DNA of 64,000 nt from contig JADCLS010000008.1 in assembly GCA_026702845.1 (NCBI GenBank), positions 62,001 to 126,000 of the forward strand, written 5' to 3'. Source of the stretch: Candidatus Heimdallarchaeota archaeon. Its GTDB lineage: Archaea; Asgardarchaeota; Heimdallarchaeia; Heimdallarchaeales; Kariarchaeaceae. A program made the translations under genes and the position numbers. Below the pieces are notes generated by a model that saw only the letters and a list, made by a program, of their open reading frames with translations, was not told the origin of the DNA and did not search any database. This document shows positions 36,767 through 45,540 of this stretch, in pieces (positions within the stretch are counted from its first letter, which is position 1; each line of letters begins with the position of its first letter).

Positions 36767-39124
36767 TTATGATTCCTCCCTTACCTTCCCTGTCCACATG
36801 GCATAATTCACTGAGCCTGCTTTCTCCTTCTTCAGAAAAGGTACAGTGAAATGCATGCCAACTCCTCTTGCATTGAAAATACGTTTTGGCCAACCTCTTA
36901 TGAGTTCAATAAATCCATTAGAAGCATGCCAAGCAACTTTTAGACCTGAAAGAAGAATTAGTACCGAAATGAATTGCACTCCAACAAAGAGTATTTCTAC
37001 CTCCACATTGGCATAATTGACTATTTCATTCTGATAATTCTCCATAGCTTCCAGCATGCTCAGATAAATTGCTTGCAGGATACCAAACACAATTAACCAT
37101 CCCAGCCATGAATATGAGTGTCTAATAAATGCCAGCATGGCTGCTTTCTGAGCAAATTGACGATTAGTATACGTGGAATGTACCTGTGAACGCATAGATT
37201 CATTGATGATGAGCTCATTATGCACACCGAGTAGATATAGAATAAGAGGAGGCACTTTTTTATCTCTAAAGAATACTCGTTTTTCCGTGATGATTAATGA
37301 TGCTTTGAAGAAGGAATAAAATTTGACCCATATCATGATTATCATGAGTAGACTAAACAATCCTGCAGCAAATGCAAGAGCTCCAAAAAATATTTCATGA
37401 GAAGCCAGTAGTGCATACTCTTCTGCCATGGCCAATGTAAGGGCAATTGAAATGGGCATCCACATCATCAAAATAAGGCTGGCAACACTCAAGGTCAATT
37501 TTCTTCGAGGTACCTTTCGTGATACATTCGTTTCCAAAACTACTTTCTCTCCTTTTAACATTAAATCCTTGATGTTAACTTTAGCACCCATAATCTGTTT
37601 ATCTTTAAATTTGTGCTCTAAGCCTATATCTCCCTCCCTGACTGTTTGGACAATATCAATAATTTCAGATTCTTCCAGACGATTGGCAAAAATTGCGGTG
37701 ATAACAGAATTATCCTCACCACCCATTAGTTCTCTCATGATGGTTGCAGGATTGCTAAGTTGATGTCTCATATGCCATATTTCACCCCCTTTAGTAAGTA
37801 AGTCAAACTGTACATAAGTCTGATTCACAAAGCTATAACTCACCAAGACAGACAGACCCAGTAATAAAGTATCAAGAACAGATATTTGGGATCTGAAAAT
37901 GATCATAATAACAAGAAGTAAGGATCCAAGAATAAGATAAGCAAAAGAGAAAGCGCGAATTTTCTTAAAATTAAACCCTGCAACATCATCCCGTCGAATA
38001 TCTGAGATTTGATAGAGCCGACGACCAAAAGTTCCAGATATATCCTTCTCCTCTCTAATGAACAGGATACGCTTACTGGTAATGATTAATTCATTTTTCT
38101 TCTTTGCAAAATTAAGGGCAGTAGCTGCAAGAAAGATATCCACCAGAGTTACAATTATCCACCAGATAAACGTATCATCAACAAAGACTTCGGCAATGAA
38201 AATCCTTTCAATTAATCGTCTAGCTCCAGCATAAATAATGAATAAACTGAAAACTCGGTTATAGTGTACAGTTTGCTCCAAATCTGCATTAGTCTGTATC
38301 TCCTCTCCATCAAACCATTGAAATTTCAGGTTTTTATATTCTTTTGGGGCCTCCGTTACTTTCTCATGATAGATTTCATTGTAGCACTTATGCCAAAAGG
38401 ATGAGGGGATACCAGCATTCAATTTGAAATCTTTGCCATGTCTTACCCTGATCTGAATGTGTTCTCTACGTGGTAGGGTGCTAAGAACCATGATTAATCC
38501 AAATATTACAAAAATGATTCCCAGTATAACTTGGGCATCACCGAGTAGATTGAGAAAAGATAATCCAAAACTCTCCAAAGAATCAGCTAGACCATCGAGA
38601 TCTATTGGTAAGAAATCGATACCTCTGATTATTTCAAGGAAAGCATCAACTGTAGGAGGAAGATCTCCTTCTTGGGTCAGACCTGATTGGAGGAGATTAA
38701 TCCCGAGGTTAGTAGAGAGGAAAATACCCACCAACAAGATGCTACGAAATGTTCTTGGACCTGTAGTTAATCCCTCTATCTGATTTATGGGGAAATGATG
38801 ATCTTGGGTGATAAAGGTGAAGGGGCGTGGATATAACTGTCTAGCCACTATTTGTTTGTCAGTAAGACTTAACCTCCATCGCTCACGAATAAGATAAGTG
38901 GAACCCCAAAGAGTTAAGAGAATTATTACTAATTGAATGGGAATGAACCAAGTACCAAGAACTGCAGTCAGCATTCCTGCAAAGACAATTATAAGCAATG
39001 GTAACCATGAAGGTCTGAAATTCCATACTCTGGTGACAACCTCTTCTAATAATTGCTCGTTTTCAAGTGCTGAGAAATGAGAGATGGTCTTTTTAGATTT
39101 AAACATGGAATACCCTAGTATCAT
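36767..39124 (-). CDS. large membrane protein with three bacterial-PH-like modules
   Basis: 785 residues, about ten hydrophobic segments. Three modules each follow a TM hairpin and start with the same strand signature: RLSLTDKQIVARQL (about 75), ELIITSKRILFIREE (about 350) and SLIITEKRVFFRDKK (about 615). This 'xITxKRIxxR' strand is typical of YdbS/YdbT-type bPH membrane proteins, here in three copies. An alternative start is ATG 39106 (MFKSKKT). It is followed immediately by the smaller PH-like protein, and divergent from the four-gene envelope cluster across a 282-bp gap. Confidence 0.7.
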   Translation of the reverse strand: MILGYSMFKSKKTISHFSALENEQLLEEVVTRVWNFRPSWLPLLIIVFAGMLTAVLGTWFIPIQLVIILLTLWGSTYLIRERWRLSLTDKQIVARQLYPRPFTFITQDHHFPINQIEGLTTGPRTFRSILLVGIFLSTNLGINLLQSGLTQEGDLPPTVDAFLEIIRGIDFLPIDLDGLADSLESFGLSFLNLLGDAQVILGIIFVIFGLIMVLSTLPRREHIQIRVRHGKDFKLNAGIPSSFWHKCYNEIYHEKVTEAPKEYKNLKFQWFDGEEIQTNADLEQTVHYNRVFSLFIIYAGARRLIERIFIAEVFVDDTFIWWIIVTLVDIFLAATALNFAKKKNELIITSKRILFIREEKDISGTFGRRLYQISDIRRDDVAGFNFKKIRAFSFAYLILGSLLLVIMIIFRSQISVLDTLLLGLSVLVSYSFVNQTYVQFDLLTKGGEIWHMRHQLSNPATIMRELMGGEDNSVITAIFANRLEESEIIDIVQTVREGDIGLEHKFKDKQIMGAKVNIKDLMLKGEKVVLETNVSRKVPRRKLTLSVASLILMMWMPISIALTLAMAEEYALLASHEIFFGALAFAAGLFSLLMIIMIWVKFYSFFKASLIITEKRVFFRDKKVPPLILYLLGVHNELIINESMRSQVHSTYTNRQFAQKAAMLAFIRHSYSWLGWLIVFGILQAIYLSMLEAMENYQNEIVNYANVEVEILFVGVQFISVLILLSGLKVAWHASNGFIELIRGWPKRIFNARGVGMHFTVPFLKKEKAGSVNYAMWTGKVREES

Positions 39125-39383
39125 CCTTAAAACACTAGTATTTCTTTTTTACACATCACCTTAGCGTTAAATGAGACAAAAATATTGCTCATAGTTGATA
39201 CTATACGAAAATCAAATAGCGCTAGAAAAAACTAATTCTATAAGGTCTAGGCCTTTTATTTTCCAAAATTTAATCGATAGTAGCTTAAAATAATCAAGTT
39301 TTATAAGTAAACAAATTATTGTACTATATTTTTTTTGAATTGATGCAAATACATCTCATTACACATAGATTTTATATTTCAGA

Positions 39384-39404
39384 ATTATCTTATTGACAGA
39401 TAAT
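39384..39404. promoter_or_regulatory. 7-bp palindrome abutting the start of the envelope cluster
   Basis: ATTATCT (39384-39390), 7-nt spacer, AGATAAT (39398-39404), 2 nt before ATG 39407. A TATA-like TTTATATTT lies at 39371-39379, so the palindrome would straddle the transcription start of a short-leader or leaderless mRNA. The position suits a repressor operator. The rest of the gap 39125-39406 is AT-rich with no ORF. Confidence 0.4.
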
Positions 39405-39406
39405 AT

Positions 39407-41521
39407 ATGTCTCAAGATGAAATTTCAAAGGAGAATCTCCAGAAAGGAAAGCAGATCGTTGTACTTGTACTATCATTACTGTACACTGCGATGAATCAGC
39501 TTTTCGCGGGATTGAACCTTTTTCCAGAGTTGACAACAGATGATCTTAATGTTGGATTATTTGTGACAGCTACAGGTGCTATAATTTTTGGGCGAGGATC
39601 TGCTGGGGCCGCTGCTGGTCTAGGTCAGATTCTAGAAGAAGTTCAAAAAATGTTGGCAGGAGAAGGGTCATTACTACATCTAGGTACGGTGGTCAGTGCA
39701 GCAAGCTTCGGTATAGGAACCTGGTTGACAGGATTCCTCGGAAGAAAAGAGAATAAACTTCCTCTTGATTTCTCCGATGTGCTATTCACCAAAACACAGG
39801 TAAAAAAACTAGGTATGGATACTATTGCAGCTTTAATTGGTACTGCATTGGTATCTAATTTTCTCTATATTTTTGGTTCACAACTTCAAGAGGGAGCATC
39901 ACTTACTGGTGGTGTACCCATTTTCGTGTCCCAATTTCTAGAGGATAGTTTGGTTTTGATTATCTTTGTTCCGATCACCCTCATCATGTTTGATTTCATG
40001 CAGGTGTTCAATAAAAAACGGGATGCGATAATGGAGGCTTTATTGAGAAAGATTGAGACAAGAATTGAAGTGAATGATTGTACAATTGAGGAAATTGATG
40101 TATCATTACCACAGAGATCGCTAACTGTTGGACTATGGTCGCCAATTGTACTCAAATTTACTCATGTGGGAGAGAAGGAAACGGTATATAGTATGGAGGC
40201 TGTATCCACATCAAAGCTTTATCCACATAAGGACAGAACAATCAAGATGAAGAAAGGGGATAGGTGGACACAGACGTTCTTTGCTTTGCCATCCAAACAA
40301 GAATCAGTGAACGTAAGGATGCGCATAATCCCTATTGTCGAACGCTCATTCAAACAGGCCATCAAGGAGGAAACTATAATTGAATTCGAAGTACAGACAC
40401 GTTCACAAACAAGCATGATCAATACATTGATCGGTTTCTCCGGGATAAATGGAGCACTACTGGGTGGCGCAGTGATTTGGGATCAGATACTACAGCTTGT
40501 AGCCGATTATCAGAAATTTGTGGATCAGATTAAAAACTCATCCACCTTGATAATATATACTGCATTAGCTGAAGTTGGGATATTTGTTCCAGTACTGGGT
40601 ACTATGTATGTCAGGCAAAAGAGAAAGCTGGATGATGGTCCATTGAAATTGAGTTTCTCTGATGATATTGAGGATCAGACCTATGAGGAGATTATTCAGA
40701 AAAAACTCACCATGTATATAGAGAGATATAAAACCAAATTGCAGCCATTATCCAGGTTCTCTGTATATATTGCAGCGATAGGCACGATAATAGTTCTTGG
40801 TAGAGAAGGATGGTTTTACCTATCAAATCCTGAATACTCCACGGCAGACCCGGAGGCAATTTTACTTAGTGTAGTAATCTTACTTGGTACGTGGATATTT
40901 GGTTTGCGTGGAACTGAACTGCTTCACGAGCTTGGAATCCTAAAGGAATCTCCTTTTGAATTCAAAAAAGGAAGTGTGATAACAAAATTCCAGCCAATGG
41001 GCCAATTCCAAGAGGGTAAACCTACAGAAGTATTAGTTGTGGCGAAAAATCCTTCAACAAATAATGGAATTCGTATTAAATTTGAATGTTTTGACACATT
41101 ATCTCCCAATATGGTGGAATTGCATATTGCTCCAAAAGAGACTGCACAGTTCAAAATAGCTGTGACTCCTCTTAAGAAGGAAAAGCAGGATGTATTAGCA
41201 TTGGTTTATCCCCTATTTGATGAGAATAACAAGTACATCGATTTTAATGAGGCAGAACCTATTAATAAGCAAGAAATTTCCTATGAAGTTGTAGGACAGA
41301 CAGCTTTGGGTGTGACTCAGAAGCAGGCAGATATGCTGAAGAAAGTAGGTGGACTAGGAGGAGTACTCACTGGAGCACTCTACGCGGTGAATGAGTATAT
41401 TGGTATCCCCAATTTTGAAACTGTAGTCAGAGATACAGCTCCTTACCTTGCAGCCATGCAAGCACCATTCATTTATGCGTACTTCAACATCAGCAATAGG
41501 CTGCAACAGATGTCTAAATAG
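39407..41521 (+). CDS. integral membrane protein with two cytoplasmic/extracellular beta-rich domains
   Basis: 704 residues, unrecognised as a whole. N-terminal membrane region (about 15-205) with Gly/Ala-rich helices such as FVTATGAIIFGRGSAGAAAGLG, which recalls ECF-type membrane components. A beta-rich domain follows (about 225-345), then TM helices (about 345-400 and 450-505), then a second beta-rich domain (about 525-640) with related ordering (NPSTNNGIRIKFECF, APKETAQFKIAVTPL), then a final TM pair. The two beta domains look like CARDB/Ig-like folds and suggest an internal duplication. First gene of a four-gene same-strand cluster; the next gene starts 12 nt after its stop with GGAGGATG between. 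Confidence 0.6.
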   Translation: MSQDEISKENLQKGKQIVVLVLSLLYTAMNQLFAGLNLFPELTTDDLNVGLFVTATGAIIFGRGSAGAAAGLGQILEEVQKMLAGEGSLLHLGTVVSAASFGIGTWLTGFLGRKENKLPLDFSDVLFTKTQVKKLGMDTIAALIGTALVSNFLYIFGSQLQEGASLTGGVPIFVSQFLEDSLVLIIFVPITLIMFDFMQVFNKKRDAIMEALLRKIETRIEVNDCTIEEIDVSLPQRSLTVGLWSPIVLKFTHVGEKETVYSMEAVSTSKLYPHKDRTIKMKKGDRWTQTFFALPSKQESVNVRMRIIPIVERSFKQAIKEETIIEFEVQTRSQTSMINTLIGFSGINGALLGGAVIWDQILQLVADYQKFVDQIKNSSTLIIYTALAEVGIFVPVLGTMYVRQKRKLDDGPLKLSFSDDIEDQTYEEIIQKKLTMYIERYKTKLQPLSRFSVYIAAIGTIIVLGREGWFYLSNPEYSTADPEAILLSVVILLGTWIFGLRGTELLHELGILKESPFEFKKGSVITKFQPMGQFQEGKPTEVLVVAKNPSTNNGIRIKFECFDTLSPNMVELHIAPKETAQFKIAVTPLKKEKQDVLALVYPLFDENNKYIDFNEAEPINKQEISYEVVGQTALGVTQKQADMLKKVGGLGGVLTGALYAVNEYIGIPNFETVVRDTAPYLAAMQAPFIYAYFNISNRLQQMSK

Positions 41522-41533
41522 GAGGATGAAAAG

Positions 41534-43438
41534 ATGAAAAGATATAGTATTTACTTAAGTATTTTGTTAATCATTAGTGTAATGATTGGTAGCGTTCTAA
41601 GCTATGCAACAGTAATCTCTCAGGAACCCTCATTACCAGATGAGGTTCTCGATGAGATTCGAATTAATTTTGAAAATAAAATCCTCCTTCAAGCACAAGA
41701 AATGTGGAGTGAATTTGCTCAATTTCAGAGTGTGATTAAGGTCGCAACTGATTTCACTCATAAAATATGGGAAACTCCAAATCAATATACAGATGTGGAG
41801 TTCTATTATCATAATGCAGCAGAAGTAGGTATGAGTACTCCTCCAGGATATACTTCCTCTGCAAAATATGGGAGTACATTAATTTCTAAATTTGCTTCTG
41901 CATACAAAATTGCACCTACAGCATTTATTGAGTCCTATCAGGAACAATACGTCAATGCAGAAACTGAAACCATCAACCCCTTGAATATGATCGATCAGAA
42001 TATTTATGATTTAATTAATCAATCATCAAAATTGGATCATATTTTCAAGGAATTGTATGACACTAACGAGGATAGTACCATCTGGTTATACATGGGATTT
42101 GAGGAAGGTGTACACAGAAGTTATCCATTCCATAAAATCTCTAGAACCTATGATCCAAGAGTAAGACCATGGTATGTTTCCGCGGTTACAGGTGCAAAGG
42201 ATGTGATCATAGTCATGGATAAGTCAGGCTCTATGGAAGGAGAGGTCATCGGAGAGGTGAAGGAAGCTGTTAAACTAGTGGTAGATTCATTAGGAAATAA
42301 TGATCGCTTCAATGTACTCACCTTTTCTGATGAGGTCGAACAATTTTTACCAAGTCTTGAGGTTAAATCTTCAGAGATAGAGGCAGAATTGGACGACTTC
42401 CTTGCCAAAACCAGAGCGGGAGGTACCACTAACATAAATGAGGCACTGGTAAGGAGTACAAGCCTATTAGGAGAGTATGGTGCTGAAGATCATACCCCAG
42501 TAATTCTATTTCTAACAGATGGAAGACCATCCACAGGTGTAACTAATACCGAGTTAATTCTTGAGAATGTACGTCGTTCAAATTATGCAGATAGCCATAT
42601 CATCACATTTGGAATTGGAAATGAGGTGGATTACGAGTTAATGACAGCTATTGCTGAGGAAAATGATGGAAAAGTAATCAAGATAAATAGTACTGATGAG
42701 ATCTCGACTGCGATGCAGCTCTATGGTAGTTTCCTATCTCAAGTCAGCAAGAGGGAAATTGTATCATGGGGTTTCCCAATAATTGATGCTTCTGGACAGG
42801 GATTGACAATTACTGCATCCTCTCCCGTATACATAGATGATGAGCTCCTTGGTGTGATAGCTGTGGATCTTCACTTGGTAAATCTTATTGATACCCTCAA
42901 CACATTCAAAGAAGAAGGAGAGTACTCATATATTATCAATGTCGGAGGAATCACAGTTATTCATGATGAGTTTGCTGATCTTGATCCAACCACTTGGGAA
43001 GAAAACAATGTCAGAAAACCCATTGAGGCCTATGAAACGGATGATGAAGCATTTATCAGGGTTAAGGAAAAGGCAAAAGGTGGTAAAGTAGGATCTGCGA
43101 TAATAGACTATGAAAATGAGACAAGAGTCATAGCTATGGTACCAATCGGCAATACTTCAATGATTTATGGCCTTGGTGCAAAGATAAATGATATTATCAA
43201 TCCTACTATCCTAGATAAAATCAATACATTGTTCGTAGATCAGTTATCCATAATTCCAGGAATAGCATTTGGATTTATCACAGCTGTAGTTATTTTCATC
43301 TATATTTCAAGGATAGGACCGAAGAAAATCCGAGATAAGATAGAAGAGACAATAAATGAAGTTACGGTGAGTGATGAGAAGGGAGATAAACCCGAAGAGA
43401 AAACCGATAATTCAAAGGAGGATGACAAGAATGAGTGA
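41534..43438 (+). CDS. VWA domain inserted in a double-Cache protein, alpha2-delta/CACHD1-like architecture
   Basis: 634 residues. N-terminal signal/TM (about 5-24), extracellular helical/Cache N part (about 30-220), VWA domain (about 225-395) with complete MIDAS (DKSGS, Thr in GGTTNINEAL, Asp in FLTDGRPSTG), then Cache C part (VSWGFPIIDASGQG..., GVIAVDLHLVNLI), C-terminal TM (about 575-597) and an acidic cytoplasmic tail. The junction WLYMGFEEGVHRSYP...YDPRVRPWYVSA followed by KDVIIVMDKSGSM has the same order as animal voltage-gated calcium channel alpha2-delta subunits. SD GGAGGATG precedes the ATG. Its stop overlaps the next start by 8 nt. The ligand is unknown; a metal-dependent extracellular interaction is expected. 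Confidence 0.85.
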   Translation: MKRYSIYLSILLIISVMIGSVLSYATVISQEPSLPDEVLDEIRINFENKILLQAQEMWSEFAQFQSVIKVATDFTHKIWETPNQYTDVEFYYHNAAEVGMSTPPGYTSSAKYGSTLISKFASAYKIAPTAFIESYQEQYVNAETETINPLNMIDQNIYDLINQSSKLDHIFKELYDTNEDSTIWLYMGFEEGVHRSYPFHKISRTYDPRVRPWYVSAVTGAKDVIIVMDKSGSMEGEVIGEVKEAVKLVVDSLGNNDRFNVLTFSDEVEQFLPSLEVKSSEIEAELDDFLAKTRAGGTTNINEALVRSTSLLGEYGAEDHTPVILFLTDGRPSTGVTNTELILENVRRSNYADSHIITFGIGNEVDYELMTAIAEENDGKVIKINSTDEISTAMQLYGSFLSQVSKREIVSWGFPIIDASGQGLTITASSPVYIDDELLGVIAVDLHLVNLIDTLNTFKEEGEYSYIINVGGITVIHDEFADLDPTTWEENNVRKPIEAYETDDEAFIRVKEKAKGGKVGSAIIDYENETRVIAMVPIGNTSMIYGLGAKINDIINPTILDKINTLFVDQLSIIPGIAFGFITAVVIFIYISRIGPKKIRDKIEETINEVTVSDEKGDKPEEKTDNSKEDDKNE

Positions 43439-45464
43439 AGGAAAAGGTAATACCTACATAAAATACCTAGGAATATCACTTATTCCTGTTATATTGATCT
43501 TAGTAGGTACTATTGCTGGAATATTTCTCTTTCCCAATGAGATCACTGTGGATGTAACAAATGAATATGAACTTGATCTTCAAGATGATCTATACCAGGA
43601 GGCATTTCAGGCCACACGATCCTTTGATGCGTTGATGAATAGATTCATCAATACATTGACCCTAGCTGAGGAAGTGGTTATTAAGAACTATCAGGATGGA
43701 AATCCATCCAGTATTAGATCATTTGCCTTTGATGAAACAACTAATTATCCGGAGTTCTCCGATAAGTACAATCTAACTGTTGATTTTTCAGTATCTTCAT
43801 ACAAAGTATTTGGAGAGTTGACAGCTGCAGTGAATAGTTCAATAACTTCAACAGCAGGTATAGATGCATATCTACCTTCTCTATATCTGGGTATGGATGA
43901 ATTATTCTACATACAGGTTGCTTATGAGAATGGTTTGCAAAGAATGTATCCTCATGGAATTCAAAATATCAATACTCAAAACCATATTCAATCTGACTGG
44001 TATAACAAGACAATGGAAGAGATCACCCCAGTGATTTCAGATCCTTTTGTTTCAGAGATTACCAATGACTTGATGATCAGAGTCTCAACCAAGGTTAGCA
44101 CCCATACTGAGGAGTTCGGTGTGGTTTCTGTTGTATTTAGATTTGATACCTTCTTGACCATGTTCAACAAAATAATGAAGAGAGATAATCAAGATGCGTT
44201 CCTTATGAATTTGAACAAAACGGTATTCTATCATACTTCATTCCAAGTCAAAACTCATAAATGGGAACAACAGTACATAAATCAATCTATCTACTACTTT
44301 GAAGATAATACTGTAGGACTCAATTCTTCCATCACAGAGACGATTGCTACTGGTCAATCAACTGGAGTGAGTAACAGTAGCCTATTTGTTCTAATTAAAT
44401 CTAATAGTTCTTCCTTTATCATAGGAACCATCATCCCTGAAAATACAGCAGTCATTCTAGGGCAGTTTGCATTGATTGATATACTGGCCATCCCTGTTAC
44501 ATTCATTATCATTTTCTTTGCCATCTCATTTGGTATTCTCAAGAAATATGGTATGGTAAAAACTATCGATCTAGAAAAACTAGCTGAAATGGACATCGTT
44601 GGATCCATAATGGATAATATCCCAACGGACACTGATGCACTGGTTAATTTGGTCTCCGAGAAAATTGATGAGAAAACTGCAGAAATAATTGAGAAAGTTG
44701 AAGATCTTGGAGAAGAAGGTATCGAAAAGGGATTTGGTAAACTTGAGGAGCAAGTGCTTGATAAGATAGATAATGTAATCGATACAGGAATAGAAAAACT
44801 AGAGGCAGCAGAGAAGACAGCTATTGAAAAGCGAGATGCTTTTGCAGATGCGGTGTTTGACAAAGGAGAACAACTAGCTGGACAATTAACTGCCATGGGT
44901 GTCGATTTTGAGCAAATCAAACAAGGAGACTTTAGATCAGTAAAGAATGTTGTGGCAAATTCCAAGAGATTGGAAGTTCTTCTCACAACCACTGAAAAAA
45001 TTGATGTGGGTAAATTTGCTGAGATGATGAAACAAGATCCTGCAGTGATCAAGCATTGGGTTGATAAATTACCTCCAGAATATGGTATCACCATGGATGA
45101 TGAGGATTTCCTGTATCTGGAGAACGAGAAAATCGTTGCTAACTTCCCTGCAGTGCTCAAATCCTATACAGGTATAGATCTAGGAGAGGTGAATGTGGAT
45201 GCATGCCTCCAGGGTGATTTCTCTTCCATATCCAATATCACAGAGGATGCGGAGAAATTTGGCAAGATTATCTCTACTACAGACTCGATTAATATTGAGG
45301 AACTTGCTGCTTCAGTATCTGAGGATCCAGAAACCCTAAGAAAGTGGGCCTCTCAGTTACCACCTGAATATGGATTCAGCCTTGAAGGAGATATACTGAG
45401 CATAGATAAAGAAGCAATGAAGGAAAATCTACCTGCTATTGTGAAATCATACATGGCAATCTAA
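43431..45464 (+). CDS. double-Cache membrane receptor with duplicated cytoplasmic module
   Basis: 677 residues from ATG 43431 (MSEGKGN); AAAGGAGGATG lies before it, and an upstream frame start would intrude into the previous gene. TM1 about 10-33, extracellular Cache domain about 40-345 (YIQVAYENGLQRMYP, SDWYNKTMEEITPVISDP, FGVVSVVFRFD), TM2 about 350-375. The cytoplasmic part begins with a long charged helical region (about 385-490), then two copies of an about 85-residue unit, each ending LPPEYG... and AVLKSY / AIVKSY. No kinase, HAMP or methyl-accepting domain. It shares the sensory ectodomain type with the VWA-Cache neighbour. Confidence 0.8.
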   Translation: MSEGKGNTYIKYLGISLIPVILILVGTIAGIFLFPNEITVDVTNEYELDLQDDLYQEAFQATRSFDALMNRFINTLTLAEEVVIKNYQDGNPSSIRSFAFDETTNYPEFSDKYNLTVDFSVSSYKVFGELTAAVNSSITSTAGIDAYLPSLYLGMDELFYIQVAYENGLQRMYPHGIQNINTQNHIQSDWYNKTMEEITPVISDPFVSEITNDLMIRVSTKVSTHTEEFGVVSVVFRFDTFLTMFNKIMKRDNQDAFLMNLNKTVFYHTSFQVKTHKWEQQYINQSIYYFEDNTVGLNSSITETIATGQSTGVSNSSLFVLIKSNSSSFIIGTIIPENTAVILGQFALIDILAIPVTFIIIFFAISFGILKKYGMVKTIDLEKLAEMDIVGSIMDNIPTDTDALVNLVSEKIDEKTAEIIEKVEDLGEEGIEKGFGKLEEQVLDKIDNVIDTGIEKLEAAEKTAIEKRDAFADAVFDKGEQLAGQLTAMGVDFEQIKQGDFRSVKNVVANSKRLEVLLTTTEKIDVGKFAEMMKQDPAVIKHWVDKLPPEYGITMDDEDFLYLENEKIVANFPAVLKSYTGIDLGEVNVDACLQGDFSSISNITEDAEKFGKIISTTDSINIEELAASVSEDPETLRKWASQLPPEYGFSLEGDILSIDKEAMKENLPAIVKSYMAI

Positions 45465-45540
45465 ACAAAATCTAATAATTCTTAATAATCTTTATTTTCA
45501 AAGTAACAATATTTTTCATACTAGCATATTTCAACAACAT

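Noticed and set aside
44354..45160. 268-residue minus-strand ORF inside the Cache receptor gene
   Set aside because: Ser/Ile-rich translation with no family features, and it lies fully antisense to a well-supported coding region.
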